From NCBI RefSeq assembly GCF_001584145.1, contig NZ_CP013232.1:1364001-1428000 (forward strand): a DNA stretch of 64,000 bases, in the 5' to 3' direction. The stretch is from Collimonas fungivorans. GTDB lineage: Bacteria; Pseudomonadota; Gammaproteobacteria; Burkholderiales; Burkholderiaceae_D. Within the stretch, counting starts at the first letter, position 1. Every line of letters starts with the position of its first letter. Both the position numbers and the translations under genes were made by a program. Of this stretch, positions 27,452-36,730 are shown piece after piece. The notes below the pieces were generated by a model, which saw only the letters and a program-made list of their open reading frames with translations, had not been told where the DNA came from and searched no databases.

Positions 27452-30220
27452 TCATTCAATCACCCGAAATCGCACCCGCAAGGCAGACAACGTTACATTG
27501 GGGGCCACCGCATCATGCGGGATCAGCAAGTAGACCCACGGCTTTCCATCGACCTTGGCAGCATAGGCGGATGCGTTCTTACACCAGATGACCGCCTGAT
27601 CAGCTTTAGCTTTTACCTCGGTCTCGGACTCCTGTGCCTCGGCAACTTCTTTGGCCTTCTTCGTCTCGATCATTAGCGTGACGTCGTCCAGCGCTACGAC
27701 GAAGTCTGGGATGTACTCGGGCTGATTGACGCCAGCCCGGTAATAGATGTTGAACTGGCCCGACACCGGGCGGAACCAACGGCGTGCTTCACGTTCCAGC
27801 ACTGTAGCCAAAATGCGTTCGGTATCCGAATGAAACTTCTGGAAGGCGAAGGCGCAACGCTGGAAGCCACCATAGACGTATTGACCGATAGTGCGTTTGT
27901 CGTCCGGTGTCCAATGCAGAGGCTTCACATCGTCCTTGGCCGTAAAGGCGCAGGGCTTCAGTTGCATGAAGCCTTGGCTGACGATGATCTCGGAACCAGC
28001 CGAATCTTCCTCATAGTGCTTTGCCATCTGAAGATGAATGTTCTCCGCGATGGCCCGCCCATGGTTGCCCAAGATGTTGTGAACCGCCGCGTCGTCAGGT
28101 TGCTTGCGGCTGAAGTGCGTCACCGCCTGCCCTGCGAGTTCATAGATCAGATCGGCATGATCGTCATAGGACACGTCGTCGTAATTGATGAGTTCGCGGA
28201 CGATGTAGTCCTCAAGGCGAGTCTCTTCGATCACGGCAGCCTCGCCGTAGGTAAGTTGTCGACCCGATTGCAAACCTTGAGACAGTAATTGTTGATCTGT
28301 CACCTGATAGTTCATGCGCGACACATCGAGAGTGAAGCTGCGATAGCCCCCCTTTACTGGGCCAATCGGGACAACGGTGATGCGCGGAATGTCGATGGTT
28401 TGGTCGATGAAGACCTCAATCGACTTTTTCACCACTTCGGCCACCGCTTCGGCATTGGAGGTCATAGTGTCCAGCAACTCGCCCTGTTGCGGCACCAATC
28501 GCTCCAAGACCATTTGAGTCAGCGTCTCTTGGACGCTGGCTGTTCCTAACGCCGTGCTGGTGGGAACAAGGATTCGGTTTTTCCCCAACTCTGCGACGGC
28601 ATCCATGGCCACCATGGCAATTCTGCGTTCTTCGCCTGTGAAAACTATCGATGGCGATTGGGCTGAACCGCCAGCGCCTTGCGTATAACCTGCGGAGACG
28701 ACCGCTGCGCCATCGGCGCCGGAACCCTTCACGTCAGAGATTCCGAGCATCACTGACGTGTTGGATGGCACTGAAAGGCTGGTCAGCCGGTTCCCGTGGT
28801 TGTCGGTAGGCTCCAGCCTCAGTTCTTTCAAACGAATCGGCGAGTCACCTTTGCCAGCCGCGTCGATGACCTCCTTGAATCTGTCGTGCGCGATGATGTT
28901 CAGACGATCCACCACCTCGACGCCGGTTTTGCGACCATAAGGAAGACGCAGACCGCGCCCGATGGATTGCTCAATCAAGGTGCGTGCATTAGCAGCCCGC
29001 AATGGCACGATGGTGTAGAGGTTCGTTACGTCCCAGCCTTCTTTTAGCATGTTGACGTGAATCACGATCTCGGTCGGCTCGGTATAGCTCTCCACCAGCA
29101 GCAGGCGACGGATCATTTCTTCCTCTTCCACGCCCGACTTGCTGCTATCGACTTGAATCACCTTACCCTTGTATTGCCCATCAAACAGCCCCTCTATCGT
29201 CCCCAGCAGCACAGCAGCATGTGTGGTGTCGCGGGCGATTACCAGCATGAACGGCTTCACCGGCTTCTGGCCGGTCTGCTCGGCATAGGTCAGCAGGTGA
29301 ACCTTAGTCTCTTCATGAACGCGAATGCCGTCCATGAGTTTGATGCGCTCCAATTGCTCCGCGCTGTGATCCGCAGGATTGAAGTTCTGCTGAGTGACCA
29401 CGGCGGGCTCTTTGACGAATCCGTCCTCGATGGCGAGCGCCAGCGGGTAGTCCATCACCACGTTCTTGAACGGTATCGGGCCTTTCGCCCCTTCGGTGAA
29501 GGGCGTCGCCGTCAGTTCAAGACCCAGCAACGGTTTCAGCTCGTTCAGCGCTCGAATGCCGGCACTGGCCCGATAACGGTGCGACTCGTCCATGATGAGA
29601 ACAAGGTCTGGCAAACCGGCCAAGTACTCGAAATAACTTTGGCCGAGGTACTCGGAAAGCCGCTTGATCTTCGGTGCCTTGCCACCGCGAACTTCCGAAT
29701 TGATCTTCGAGATGTTGAAGATGTTGATCTGAACGGGCGCATCAATCGCCTGTGAAACCAAGTCGCCTTTTTGCTCGTAGGTCTCACCCGTAATCACCTC
29801 CGGCGCTTCAACGGCAAAGTCCGCAATGCCCTTGAAAACATACTTCGGCCCGGTCGTATCGCTGAAATCTCGGATCAGTTTGTCGTAGATCGTGAGGTTT
29901 GGAGCCAGCACAAAAAAATGCTTGTAGCCGTAGGCGGCGTGCAAGTAGCTGATGAACGCGCCCATCAAGCGCGTTTTCCCCACCCCCGTTGCCAACGCAA
30001 AGCACAAGGACGGGAAGTCCCGCTCGAAGTCCGTCAACTTCGGGAACTTGAGTTGAAGCGCTTCCCGCATGACCTTCAGTTCTTCGGCAGAGCGTGCTTC
30101 CGAGTCGCGTAACGCGGGCACGAACTCCAGCGCGGTGTGCAGACGTTCCAGGCTGACGGTTTGCGGCTCGCGCAGGCTCAATCGACCAGCCACCGTGCGC
30201 ACAATTTTTTCTGTATTCAT
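27452..30220 (-). CDS. type III restriction Res-like helicase-nuclease
   Basis: A 922-residue SF2 enzyme, last gene of the seven-gene operon. Walker A CFALATGVGKTRLMGAF is at residues ~73-89, the DEAH-type motif LVLIMDESHRYRAS at ~207-220, LGLELTATPF at ~238, and motif VI IEQSIGRGLRLPYGR at ~420. The C-terminus has a PD-(D/E)xK nuclease: EYIPDFVVALDDVTLMIETKKAKE at ~833-856. Type III Res subunits translocate or switch on DNA and cut it together with a Mod methyltransferase. Here Mod and Res are separated by the TrlF-type gene. ATG overlaps the previous stop as ATGA. Confidence 0.9.
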   Translation of the reverse strand: MNTEKIVRTVAGRLSLREPQTVSLERLHTALEFVPALRDSEARSAEELKVMREALQLKFPKLTDFERDFPSLCFALATGVGKTRLMGAFISYLHAAYGYKHFFVLAPNLTIYDKLIRDFSDTTGPKYVFKGIADFAVEAPEVITGETYEQKGDLVSQAIDAPVQINIFNISKINSEVRGGKAPKIKRLSEYLGQSYFEYLAGLPDLVLIMDESHRYRASAGIRALNELKPLLGLELTATPFTEGAKGPIPFKNVVMDYPLALAIEDGFVKEPAVVTQQNFNPADHSAEQLERIKLMDGIRVHEETKVHLLTYAEQTGQKPVKPFMLVIARDTTHAAVLLGTIEGLFDGQYKGKVIQVDSSKSGVEEEEMIRRLLLVESYTEPTEIVIHVNMLKEGWDVTNLYTIVPLRAANARTLIEQSIGRGLRLPYGRKTGVEVVDRLNIIAHDRFKEVIDAAGKGDSPIRLKELRLEPTDNHGNRLTSLSVPSNTSVMLGISDVKGSGADGAAVVSAGYTQGAGGSAQSPSIVFTGEERRIAMVAMDAVAELGKNRILVPTSTALGTASVQETLTQMVLERLVPQQGELLDTMTSNAEAVAEVVKKSIEVFIDQTIDIPRITVVPIGPVKGGYRSFTLDVSRMNYQVTDQQLLSQGLQSGRQLTYGEAAVIEETRLEDYIVRELINYDDVSYDDHADLIYELAGQAVTHFSRKQPDDAAVHNILGNHGRAIAENIHLQMAKHYEEDSAGSEIIVSQGFMQLKPCAFTAKDDVKPLHWTPDDKRTIGQYVYGGFQRCAFAFQKFHSDTERILATVLEREARRWFRPVSGQFNIYYRAGVNQPEYIPDFVVALDDVTLMIETKKAKEVAEAQESETEVKAKADQAVIWCKNASAYAAKVDGKPWVYLLIPHDAVAPNVTLSALRVRFRVIE

Positions 30221-33012
30221 GCAGTGCGCTCCATATCTTTCAGAATTCGCTTGTAGCGTTGCTCGAAGGCCTTTTCTCCGCCCTCCATAATTTCGCAGAC
30301 CTTCTTTCTCACGGACCGCTCCTGTAGTCCACCCGCTGTATTGTTCACGATCTGGCCACCGACGAATTCCATGGGCATGACCAACTCGGCGTCGCCGTTC
30401 ACCACGATGTTGGCGTTATGGGTAATGACAATCAGTTGGCGGCGATTTTTGTTGTTCCTGAGCTGAGTCACCACCAGTTGTGATACCAGCGCGTTATCCA
30501 AGTCGTCCTCGGGCTGATCCATCAGCAGCGGCTCGCAGCCATGTGCCAGCAGGAACGACAAAATTGCAGCCGTCTTCTGACCCGCCGATGCCTGCTGAAG
30601 ACTCTGGAACGAACTTGATTCGTCGCGCTTGTACTGAAGATCAACTGCATCTTCGGGAAACCACGCTGCCAACTCGTCAAAGACCGCCGAAGCGACCTCT
30701 AGCTTCATGTCCTTCAACTTTTTGATGAACTTTCCGTGCAGCTTGGTGTTCAACACCTGCTCATTCATCTCTTCAAGAGATTGCTTGATCTCTTGCAACC
30801 GCTCAGGTACTGACGACGCCAAGGCTGGATTTACCAAGTCCCACACCATGCCGCACTGCTTGGGTGGATCGTCATCGGTCTCGCCATAGATTTCCTTGGT
30901 AAAAGTACCTTCGGTTTCAATGCGAAGAATTTCTCGCAGACTGACGGCACCGGCTTCTGCATCCGCCATCGTGTTCAATGTAATCTTCAACGCGGGCACA
31001 TTAACCAGCACTTGATTGAGAAAGTCCTGCCGCAGCACGGTCAGCCCTTGGCGCTCCAGGTGCAAAGCAGCTTGCGCATCAACAACTATTTTCCGCGCTT
31101 GTTCCAGGTCGGTACTGATGGTATTGAATTGATCCAACTGCTTCTTCAGTTTCTCCTCCAGTGCCACGGCTTGAGAGGCATCTTCGGCATTAGTGATGCC
31201 TTGGGCTTTGAGTTCCGCCACGATGCGTGCGTACTCATCCAGATGCACTTTGTTTTCTTGATGCCATGCGCTGCTGTCACTGGTAATCTTCGCTGCCAAA
31301 AGGTCACCTTGCATGCCCGCAACCAAGGCCGCGATCTGGTCAAAGTTACCGGCCAGCTTTTGCGTTAAGGCTTCCGTTGCCAGCTTCTCGGCATGTTCTG
31401 CCGGAGTCGTGGCCTCGAAGTCGGTAAGAGCGAGGCTCTTCAGCCTCGCTGCTTCCGCAGCACTGGTTTGCAGTGACTGAACATCCTCGCCAAGCTGCTT
31501 GAAAAAACCTTCTACCGCCCGCTGCTGCTTACGTGCCCGCTGGTATGCCTTGAGGGCAACGCCAAAATTTGATGAGGCAAAGACTTTGGCCTTGCGCGAT
31601 GCTTCCTTGTACTGAAGCTCGACGGCAGGCTTCTGCGCGATCTCAAGCTCCAATGTGCGGACACGCTTTCTGGCGATGTTCAAGGCCTCGCGCTTGGCGG
31701 CAAAGCCTTGTGCCCAAACTTCCTTGCTACCGCCCAGAACGTCGTCGATGTACTGAATCAGATGCTGCGGGTTGTCGGCCAATGCGAGAATCTGCTTCTG
31801 GCTAAAGAGTTTCACCGGGAAGTTGCTGCGGGCCTGCTCCTCGGTCAGTTGTGTTGCCTGCCATGTACCGTTGTCCCAGCGCCGCACTGACACCGCAAAC
31901 TTGGCATCGTCCCCTTTGGTCCAACAGTACTCAAACCGTTCTTCCAAATCACCCTGTCCCTTGGACACTTCGACCGTGATACGGGAATCGTGGAGCATCA
32001 TGCCCGGCTGATTACGGCCCGTTTTTTCTCTCTTAAAGTTCTCAAACGATTGCCTCAACGCGCTGTCTGCGCGCCCCGTCAGCAGTTCGTTTTCTCGTGC
32101 CAACCCCAAGCGCAGGCATTCCAGTACAGTGGACTTGCCGCTGCCCCGGCCGCCAATCAAGGCGTTGTAGCTGGGGTTGAAATGAATCGTCAGTGGGTCT
32201 TTCTGGCGCAAGCGTAGCTTCTCAATCGTGATGCTCTTGATCTTCGGATGCCCAAGCTGCTGCGGGTAGTTCGCGCATTCGTCACTCCGGCGGACGGCCG
32301 AGTCAGGATCAAGCAGCGCCAGCTTCAACCCCTCGATAGAAGGAACTGACATCTTCACCCATGTGTAGCCTCGGCCAATGTCTTTAGGCTGGTGGCTGTC
32401 TGAGCCAAGCACGAACGCCATGTCAGCCAAAGCCGCAGCATGCAGCTGCAAGCAACCTGCTGCCGGATCAATGACTTCGACTGCATCCAGCAACTTGAAG
32501 ATGGGCTGCAAGGTGTTGTGATCGGTCAGTGAGATCAACAAGCCTTTGGGTTGATCGACATGCGCTGCGCAAGCGACCCCACCCGCAGACTGGATGACAC
32601 GAATAACCTGTTCGACGCTTTGGCTGGTCACACCATCACTGTCGCCCGGCGTACCCGAATAGCCGACACTGCCGCGAATGGCGTCAATGTCAGAGGTGCC
32701 CTTGTTTGGGTCAAGGATCACCTTCAGATGCACGCCGCCGTTGCACGACAACTCCATGCCCGGGAAGAGCGTCATCGAACCCCACGTTGCAGCATCTTGT
32801 TGCTTCAACGTCGTCAGTTCCGCCTTCAGCTTGTCGATCCAGCCGCCAGTGTTGTGATCGGTGACGACAATACACTGAATGCCCTTGTCCAGATAGTCTT
32901 GTAGCCACTGGCGCGGCATGATGGCTTTGTCGCCCTTGTAATCCAGCGACGCAGGCGTATGGTTGTGAAAGTCAAATTTCCACCAACGCGAGCCGGGGTA
33001 AATGTAGGTCAT
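30217..33012 (-). CDS. TrlF-type PHP-domain + SMC-like AAA ATPase
   Basis: A 931-residue fusion. Residues 1-250 form a PHP phosphoesterase: FDFHNHTPAS (His16/His18), CIVVTDHNTGG (Asp52-His53), LFPGMELSCNGG (Glu87), FVLGSDSHQP. After about residue 285 an ABC/SMC-type ATPase begins with Walker A NALIGGRGSGKSTVLECL. A long coiled-coil (residues ~440-720) follows, with signature-like ASAGQKTAAILSFLLAHG and Walker B EPLLMDQPEDDLDN, then the ITHNANIVVNGDAEL switch. Such PHP-ATPases are predicted nucleases activated by a DNA or RNA signal. It overlaps both neighbours by ATGA, so it is co-translated with the methyltransferase and Res genes. Confidence 0.88.
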   Translation of the reverse strand: MTYIYPGSRWWKFDFHNHTPASLDYKGDKAIMPRQWLQDYLDKGIQCIVVTDHNTGGWIDKLKAELTTLKQQDAATWGSMTLFPGMELSCNGGVHLKVILDPNKGTSDIDAIRGSVGYSGTPGDSDGVTSQSVEQVIRVIQSAGGVACAAHVDQPKGLLISLTDHNTLQPIFKLLDAVEVIDPAAGCLQLHAAALADMAFVLGSDSHQPKDIGRGYTWVKMSVPSIEGLKLALLDPDSAVRRSDECANYPQQLGHPKIKSITIEKLRLRQKDPLTIHFNPSYNALIGGRGSGKSTVLECLRLGLARENELLTGRADSALRQSFENFKREKTGRNQPGMMLHDSRITVEVSKGQGDLEERFEYCWTKGDDAKFAVSVRRWDNGTWQATQLTEEQARSNFPVKLFSQKQILALADNPQHLIQYIDDVLGGSKEVWAQGFAAKREALNIARKRVRTLELEIAQKPAVELQYKEASRKAKVFASSNFGVALKAYQRARKQQRAVEGFFKQLGEDVQSLQTSAAEAARLKSLALTDFEATTPAEHAEKLATEALTQKLAGNFDQIAALVAGMQGDLLAAKITSDSSAWHQENKVHLDEYARIVAELKAQGITNAEDASQAVALEEKLKKQLDQFNTISTDLEQARKIVVDAQAALHLERQGLTVLRQDFLNQVLVNVPALKITLNTMADAEAGAVSLREILRIETEGTFTKEIYGETDDDPPKQCGMVWDLVNPALASSVPERLQEIKQSLEEMNEQVLNTKLHGKFIKKLKDMKLEVASAVFDELAAWFPEDAVDLQYKRDESSSFQSLQQASAGQKTAAILSFLLAHGCEPLLMDQPEDDLDNALVSQLVVTQLRNNKNRRQLIVITHNANIVVNGDAELVMPMEFVGGQIVNNTAGGLQERSVRKKVCEIMEGGEKAFEQRYKRILKDMERTA

Positions 33013-34742
33013 GCTTGTTCCTCCCCATTACCGAACAAGCCGCCTTGGCGCGGTGGCTCAACTTTCGGTTTCTGCTGCATTGGTAGATTTTCAACATTTA
33101 AGCTGTAGTCGTCGTGGCCCCATTCGCATTTGCTCAAGACCATCTTCGGAATCTTCTTAAGCGTGAGATTGGCGAAGCGATCCGCCGAACCGCGATAGGC
33201 TGCGCAGCACACCAGCAGGCTACGCCCTTCGCCCACCTCGTCACTCAAGGCTTGTAACTGCTCGGTATTGAGCGTCTGCGTCGTGACGTAAATAAAGTCT
33301 GTCTCGGTACTGTAGCCGTGCTGCCAGTAGTAAGCATCGTTGGGGCCGTAGGTAAAGCCCTCCAACTTGCAGATTGCCGCAGCTAGCATTTCGGCGTTGT
33401 ACTCCTTGTTGATAACCCAATTGCCCCAACGATCTTGTAGGAGGAGACTCGGAGCAATTCGGTAGTAGCGAAACCCTCCGCCGCCTTGCCACCCAAGAGC
33501 TTCCGAAATACCGCTCTTATCCTCGCCATCGATAACGCCCTTAACACGAGGGATCACATGAGTATGGCAATGCTCACCAAGTTCAACCAAAATCCAGCGT
33601 CGGCGCATTTTGTGAGCGACTGCGCCAGTGGTGCCAGAGCCAGCGAATGAATCAAGCACCAAATCTCCTGGGTTTGTTGCAAACGATAGGATTCGCTCCA
33701 AAAGTGCTTCTGGTTTCTTTCCCTTTGGGAACGAAACAGCACCTTCTTGGTGGACGTTATTTGACAATAAATCATCCCAAATGTTTGACGCAGCCAACGC
33801 ACTTGTTTCCTCGCCCATCACAAGCTTCACCTTGTTTTTATAGAACAATAGCTGCTTTCCATTCAGGAAAAAATAGTCATCTTTGTCATCTCGCTTGCTA
33901 CGAACAACAGCTCCCCCATTATCTCGTGACATTTGAAGTGCAGATCTCGCATTTTCGTTTACATCTTTGTCTCGAACAAGCGCCGGCTGAATTACTCGAT
34001 CACGTTTTTTCATCACAAACCGAGTTAACTCCTCCTCAAGACGTTCTGCGAACTTGGCGCGAACTTCAGCCCAGCTTGCATTGTGAAATTTTGCGAACGC
34101 TTCACGTAAGGTGCACAGCTTCCACTTTGAATAGTGATCTTCAAAATTCTCTATATAACTGCTGTACCGACTGTCTCTAGGGACGGCCTGAAAAACCTTA
34201 TTGGGCTTCCATTGGCTTTTGTCCTTGGCGTAAAAAACGATATAGTTCGCCGTCGTAACCAGACCGGGATTAATCGCTTTTGGACCTGATGCGGAACTTT
34301 GCTTAAAGGTAATTATGTTGATTCTATTTGACCTGCCAAATATCTCATCACACAAAACAATAAGGTACGCCAGTTCATTGTCATCAATGTGTATGAATAT
34401 GGTTCCATCGGGCGACATTAGCTGACGAAGCAACCGAAGCCGCTGCTCCATAAGGCTCAACCAAATGGAGTGTTCAACACCGTCGTCATAGTGCTCAAAT
34501 GCCTCACCAGTATTGAATGGTGGGTCGATATAGACACATTTCACTTTGCCAGAAAATTCTTGCTCTAGTGCCTTCAAGGCTAGTAGGTTGTCGCCATAGA
34601 TCAGGTGGTTTTCAAAAATATCCTCACTAGAAACGCGATGCTTGGCGTGGTAGCTCAATTTCGGATCAGCAAGCAAAATTCGAGGTTCCAGCCTTGGTTT
34701 GGCGTCCTTTCCGATCCAGGTCAGTTCTAGTTTGTGTTTCAT
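33009..34742 (-). CDS. type III-like adenine DNA methyltransferase (Mod)
   Basis: A 577-residue beta-class methyltransferase. The catalytic motif IV VYIDPPFNTGE (Asp73-Pro-Pro-Phe) comes before the SAM-binding motif I LVLDSFAGSGTTGAVAHKM (~residue 360), the order typical of type III Mod enzymes that make N6-methyladenine. LSLMEQRLRLLRQLMSPDGTIFIHIDDNE matches the motif V/VI region. The variable central part (residues ~150-330) probably sets the target sequence. The C-terminus ends in a PPRQGGLFGNG-type tail. AAGGAATG lies before ATG 34742, nine bases after the AIPR stop. It would protect host DNA from the Res-like nuclease. Confidence 0.9.
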   Translation of the reverse strand: MKHKLELTWIGKDAKPRLEPRILLADPKLSYHAKHRVSSEDIFENHLIYGDNLLALKALEQEFSGKVKCVYIDPPFNTGEAFEHYDDGVEHSIWLSLMEQRLRLLRQLMSPDGTIFIHIDDNELAYLIVLCDEIFGRSNRINIITFKQSSASGPKAINPGLVTTANYIVFYAKDKSQWKPNKVFQAVPRDSRYSSYIENFEDHYSKWKLCTLREAFAKFHNASWAEVRAKFAERLEEELTRFVMKKRDRVIQPALVRDKDVNENARSALQMSRDNGGAVVRSKRDDKDDYFFLNGKQLLFYKNKVKLVMGEETSALAASNIWDDLLSNNVHQEGAVSFPKGKKPEALLERILSFATNPGDLVLDSFAGSGTTGAVAHKMRRRWILVELGEHCHTHVIPRVKGVIDGEDKSGISEALGWQGGGGFRYYRIAPSLLLQDRWGNWVINKEYNAEMLAAAICKLEGFTYGPNDAYYWQHGYSTETDFIYVTTQTLNTEQLQALSDEVGEGRSLLVCCAAYRGSADRFANLTLKKIPKMVLSKCEWGHDDYSLNVENLPMQQKPKVEPPRQGGLFGNGEEQA

Positions 34743-34751
34743 CTCATTCCT

Positions 34752-36557
34752 TCAAATTTGCGGCGCTTGCGTGCTCAGATAGCGGAATACTTTTTCCTGT
34801 GGAAAAGCCTCTCTTCGGTCTGCTACCTGCTTCACCGCTTGGTATGCATCCTCCGTTTCAAGTCCGTAAATGGCCGACATGCAGCCGTCCAGTAAACGTA
34901 CCGTGCTGCTCTGATTCTGAAAATACGACAGCACGCTGCGTCCTTTCCCAACCAGCGGTCTGGCCTTGTCCCAGCAGGCCTGTCGGCATTCATCAAGGGG
35001 GGCACTCAACAGCTCGTTGAGCTGTGTCTGTCTCAACACGTCCGGTTCATTGACTCGGGTGCGGCAACGCTTCGCCAGGACAGCGGCGACCACAAAGGCA
35101 CCATGTTTGTAGAAAAGGCCTTCGGCACCACTTGTCGCTGCAGCATTGGAAGCAAGCACGTCTCGCACAAAGCGGAAGAACTTCACTTTGTTCACGAGTT
35201 GCGCGCCCGTCAGTGTTGGCGTGAACAGCAATTGGTACTCGGTGGACTCCGCGTTCCGGAAGCGGGCGATTTCGTTCTTGAGCCAGTACGGGAAACGCGA
35301 ATCGACTTCGAACAAGGCCAATGCCTTCATGGCTTGCTCGATAGTGATGATGTTGGCCGATACTTCCGCATTGCGAGGCGTTGCTTCTGGCCGGTAATGG
35401 TAGCTGTAGTCAAAATAGGCAAGCTCACGCCGTAGATCTTCCTGTCGAGGGTCAAGAGACGCAAAGTTGCCGGCAGAAACGGAGTTCTGATGGTTGCGTG
35501 CCCGCGTCACAGACCGGCCAAACTTGCCCTCCGAATCGGCCTTGATGATCGTCACCAACACCTTGGCGCTGGAAATGTCGCAGCCAGGATTCTGTGCAAC
35601 GAACTCCGCCGCAGACGAGATCGTCTGAGCGCCGTTGATGACAGACAAACCGCGCAGTCGCAACCGCTTGTTTGCCTTGGTGCCTTGCGGTGCCTCGACC
35701 TGGTCGGCCAAGGCGGTAATGCCGTTATTCAGATAGAAAAATTCGTCTGGGACCATGCGCAAAGTGTCTTGAATCGACCTGTTGACATCCGATTCACGCG
35801 AGCCAAGGAAGTACCGGATGTTGCGTTCGTACAGCGCTTTCTTGTGCTTATTGTGCAGCGCCACCAGATCAGACACCAGCGCCACGCCGATGTGCGTATC
35901 GCGGCACCCTCCGAGATGTTGCCACTTACTTAACGCCAAGCTATCATTCACAATGCCGACACTCTGTTCGACCAGCAAGTCGGCTTGAACCTTGTCAGGG
36001 CCATATTCTGTAATGTCAGGCTGCAAGCGCCCGAATTCGTGGTGGTCTTGGTCTTCGGTCAGTTCCTTGAGCGCAGCATTGGCATGCGCCGAAAAACCCG
36101 AGCCGATGTAGGCCACAACTAATTGAATGTGTTCTGCTTCCTCAAAGGCATTATCCAGTTCGTCCTTGCGACACTTGACATTGGCGTTGAAGCGATCGTA
36201 ACGTTGAGCAAGCAACAGGTCGGCACCACTGCGGAAACGGATGGCATCGCCCTCGTCAAACTGCTCTCGCTCACGGAATTTACTCTGCACGAGATAAAGC
36301 GTCCTACTCGTGGCGTAGTAGTAGATGGCATCGAGGCCGTTGTCATCGAAGTCATCGACCACGGACTGCGCCGCGTCGGCAATGCCAACGTTCAACATTT
36401 TGTGCAGAACGAAACCACTGAAGGCTCGGGAAAGTTGCTTCTTGTCCTGGTCCGCCTTCGGCCGCTCCTTGTTGAGAAGCTCAGGCAGGTACGGCACGAA
36501 GTCCTTTTCGAGTTTGTCCTTGAGGATATTCAGAAAGTTGGTGGCAAGCGCAGGCAT
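34752..36557 (-). CDS. AIPR-family (abortive infection phage resistance) protein
   Basis: A ~601-residue protein. The N-terminal part contains an endonuclease-like core (DDFDDNGLDAIYYYATSRTLYLVQSKF: D...xQxK pattern) and the family block NNGITALAD followed by LRGLSVINGAQTISSAAEFV, which is diagnostic of AIPR proteins. These occur in phage-resistance loci beside restriction or helicase genes. ATG 36557 overlaps the stop of the preceding small gene as TGATG; an in-frame TTG at 36560 is less likely. The QxK motif suggests nuclease activity, which is an inference. Confidence 0.87.
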   Translation of the reverse strand: MPALATNFLNILKDKLEKDFVPYLPELLNKERPKADQDKKQLSRAFSGFVLHKMLNVGIADAAQSVVDDFDDNGLDAIYYYATSRTLYLVQSKFREREQFDEGDAIRFRSGADLLLAQRYDRFNANVKCRKDELDNAFEEAEHIQLVVAYIGSGFSAHANAALKELTEDQDHHEFGRLQPDITEYGPDKVQADLLVEQSVGIVNDSLALSKWQHLGGCRDTHIGVALVSDLVALHNKHKKALYERNIRYFLGSRESDVNRSIQDTLRMVPDEFFYLNNGITALADQVEAPQGTKANKRLRLRGLSVINGAQTISSAAEFVAQNPGCDISSAKVLVTIIKADSEGKFGRSVTRARNHQNSVSAGNFASLDPRQEDLRRELAYFDYSYHYRPEATPRNAEVSANIITIEQAMKALALFEVDSRFPYWLKNEIARFRNAESTEYQLLFTPTLTGAQLVNKVKFFRFVRDVLASNAAATSGAEGLFYKHGAFVVAAVLAKRCRTRVNEPDVLRQTQLNELLSAPLDECRQACWDKARPLVGKGRSVLSYFQNQSSTVRLLDGCMSAIYGLETEDAYQAVKQVADRREAFPQEKVFRYLSTQAPQI

Positions 36558-36730
36558 CAAGCGCGCCCCCTACCGCCCTGGGGCCCGCTCAATTGCTTGA
36601 GTTCGCTGATGCCCAGGGCACTGCCGCCGTCGAAGTTCCTTACCATGGTGGTCAGCGAGATGTAGTCCTGCTCGTGACGTGTGGCGATGGTGACTTCCGC
36701 ACCTTGGATGTTGATGATGCGGTTCTTCAT
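36557..36730 (-). CDS. shortened KilA-N-type protein
   Basis: A 57-residue product that starts MKNRIINIQGAEVTIATRHE followed by QDYISLTTMVRNFDGGSAL, the exact opening of KilA-N DNA-binding domains. The WLRN...EFLGxWE core that should follow is absent. Instead the frame ends GISELKQLSGPQGGRGRA. Full KilA-N proteins have ~250 or more residues, so about three quarters are missing, probably by an in-frame internal deletion. Translation coupling is preserved: ATG 36730 has GGGAGG upstream and overlaps the SNF2 stop as ATGA, and its stop overlaps the AIPR start as TGATG. Confidence 0.7.
   Translation of the reverse strand: MKNRIINIQGAEVTIATRHEQDYISLTTMVRNFDGGSALGISELKQLSGPQGGRGRA

Noticed and set aside
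27452..34742. A plain two-gene type III restriction-modification system
   Set aside because: Mod and Res are split by a coupled PHP-ATPase and joined to four further coupled genes, so the simple label would hide the composite structure.
35103..36665. Plus-strand open frames across the AIPR gene
   Set aside because: Shadow frames of a coupled minus-strand operon with consistent family motifs; no ribosome sites.
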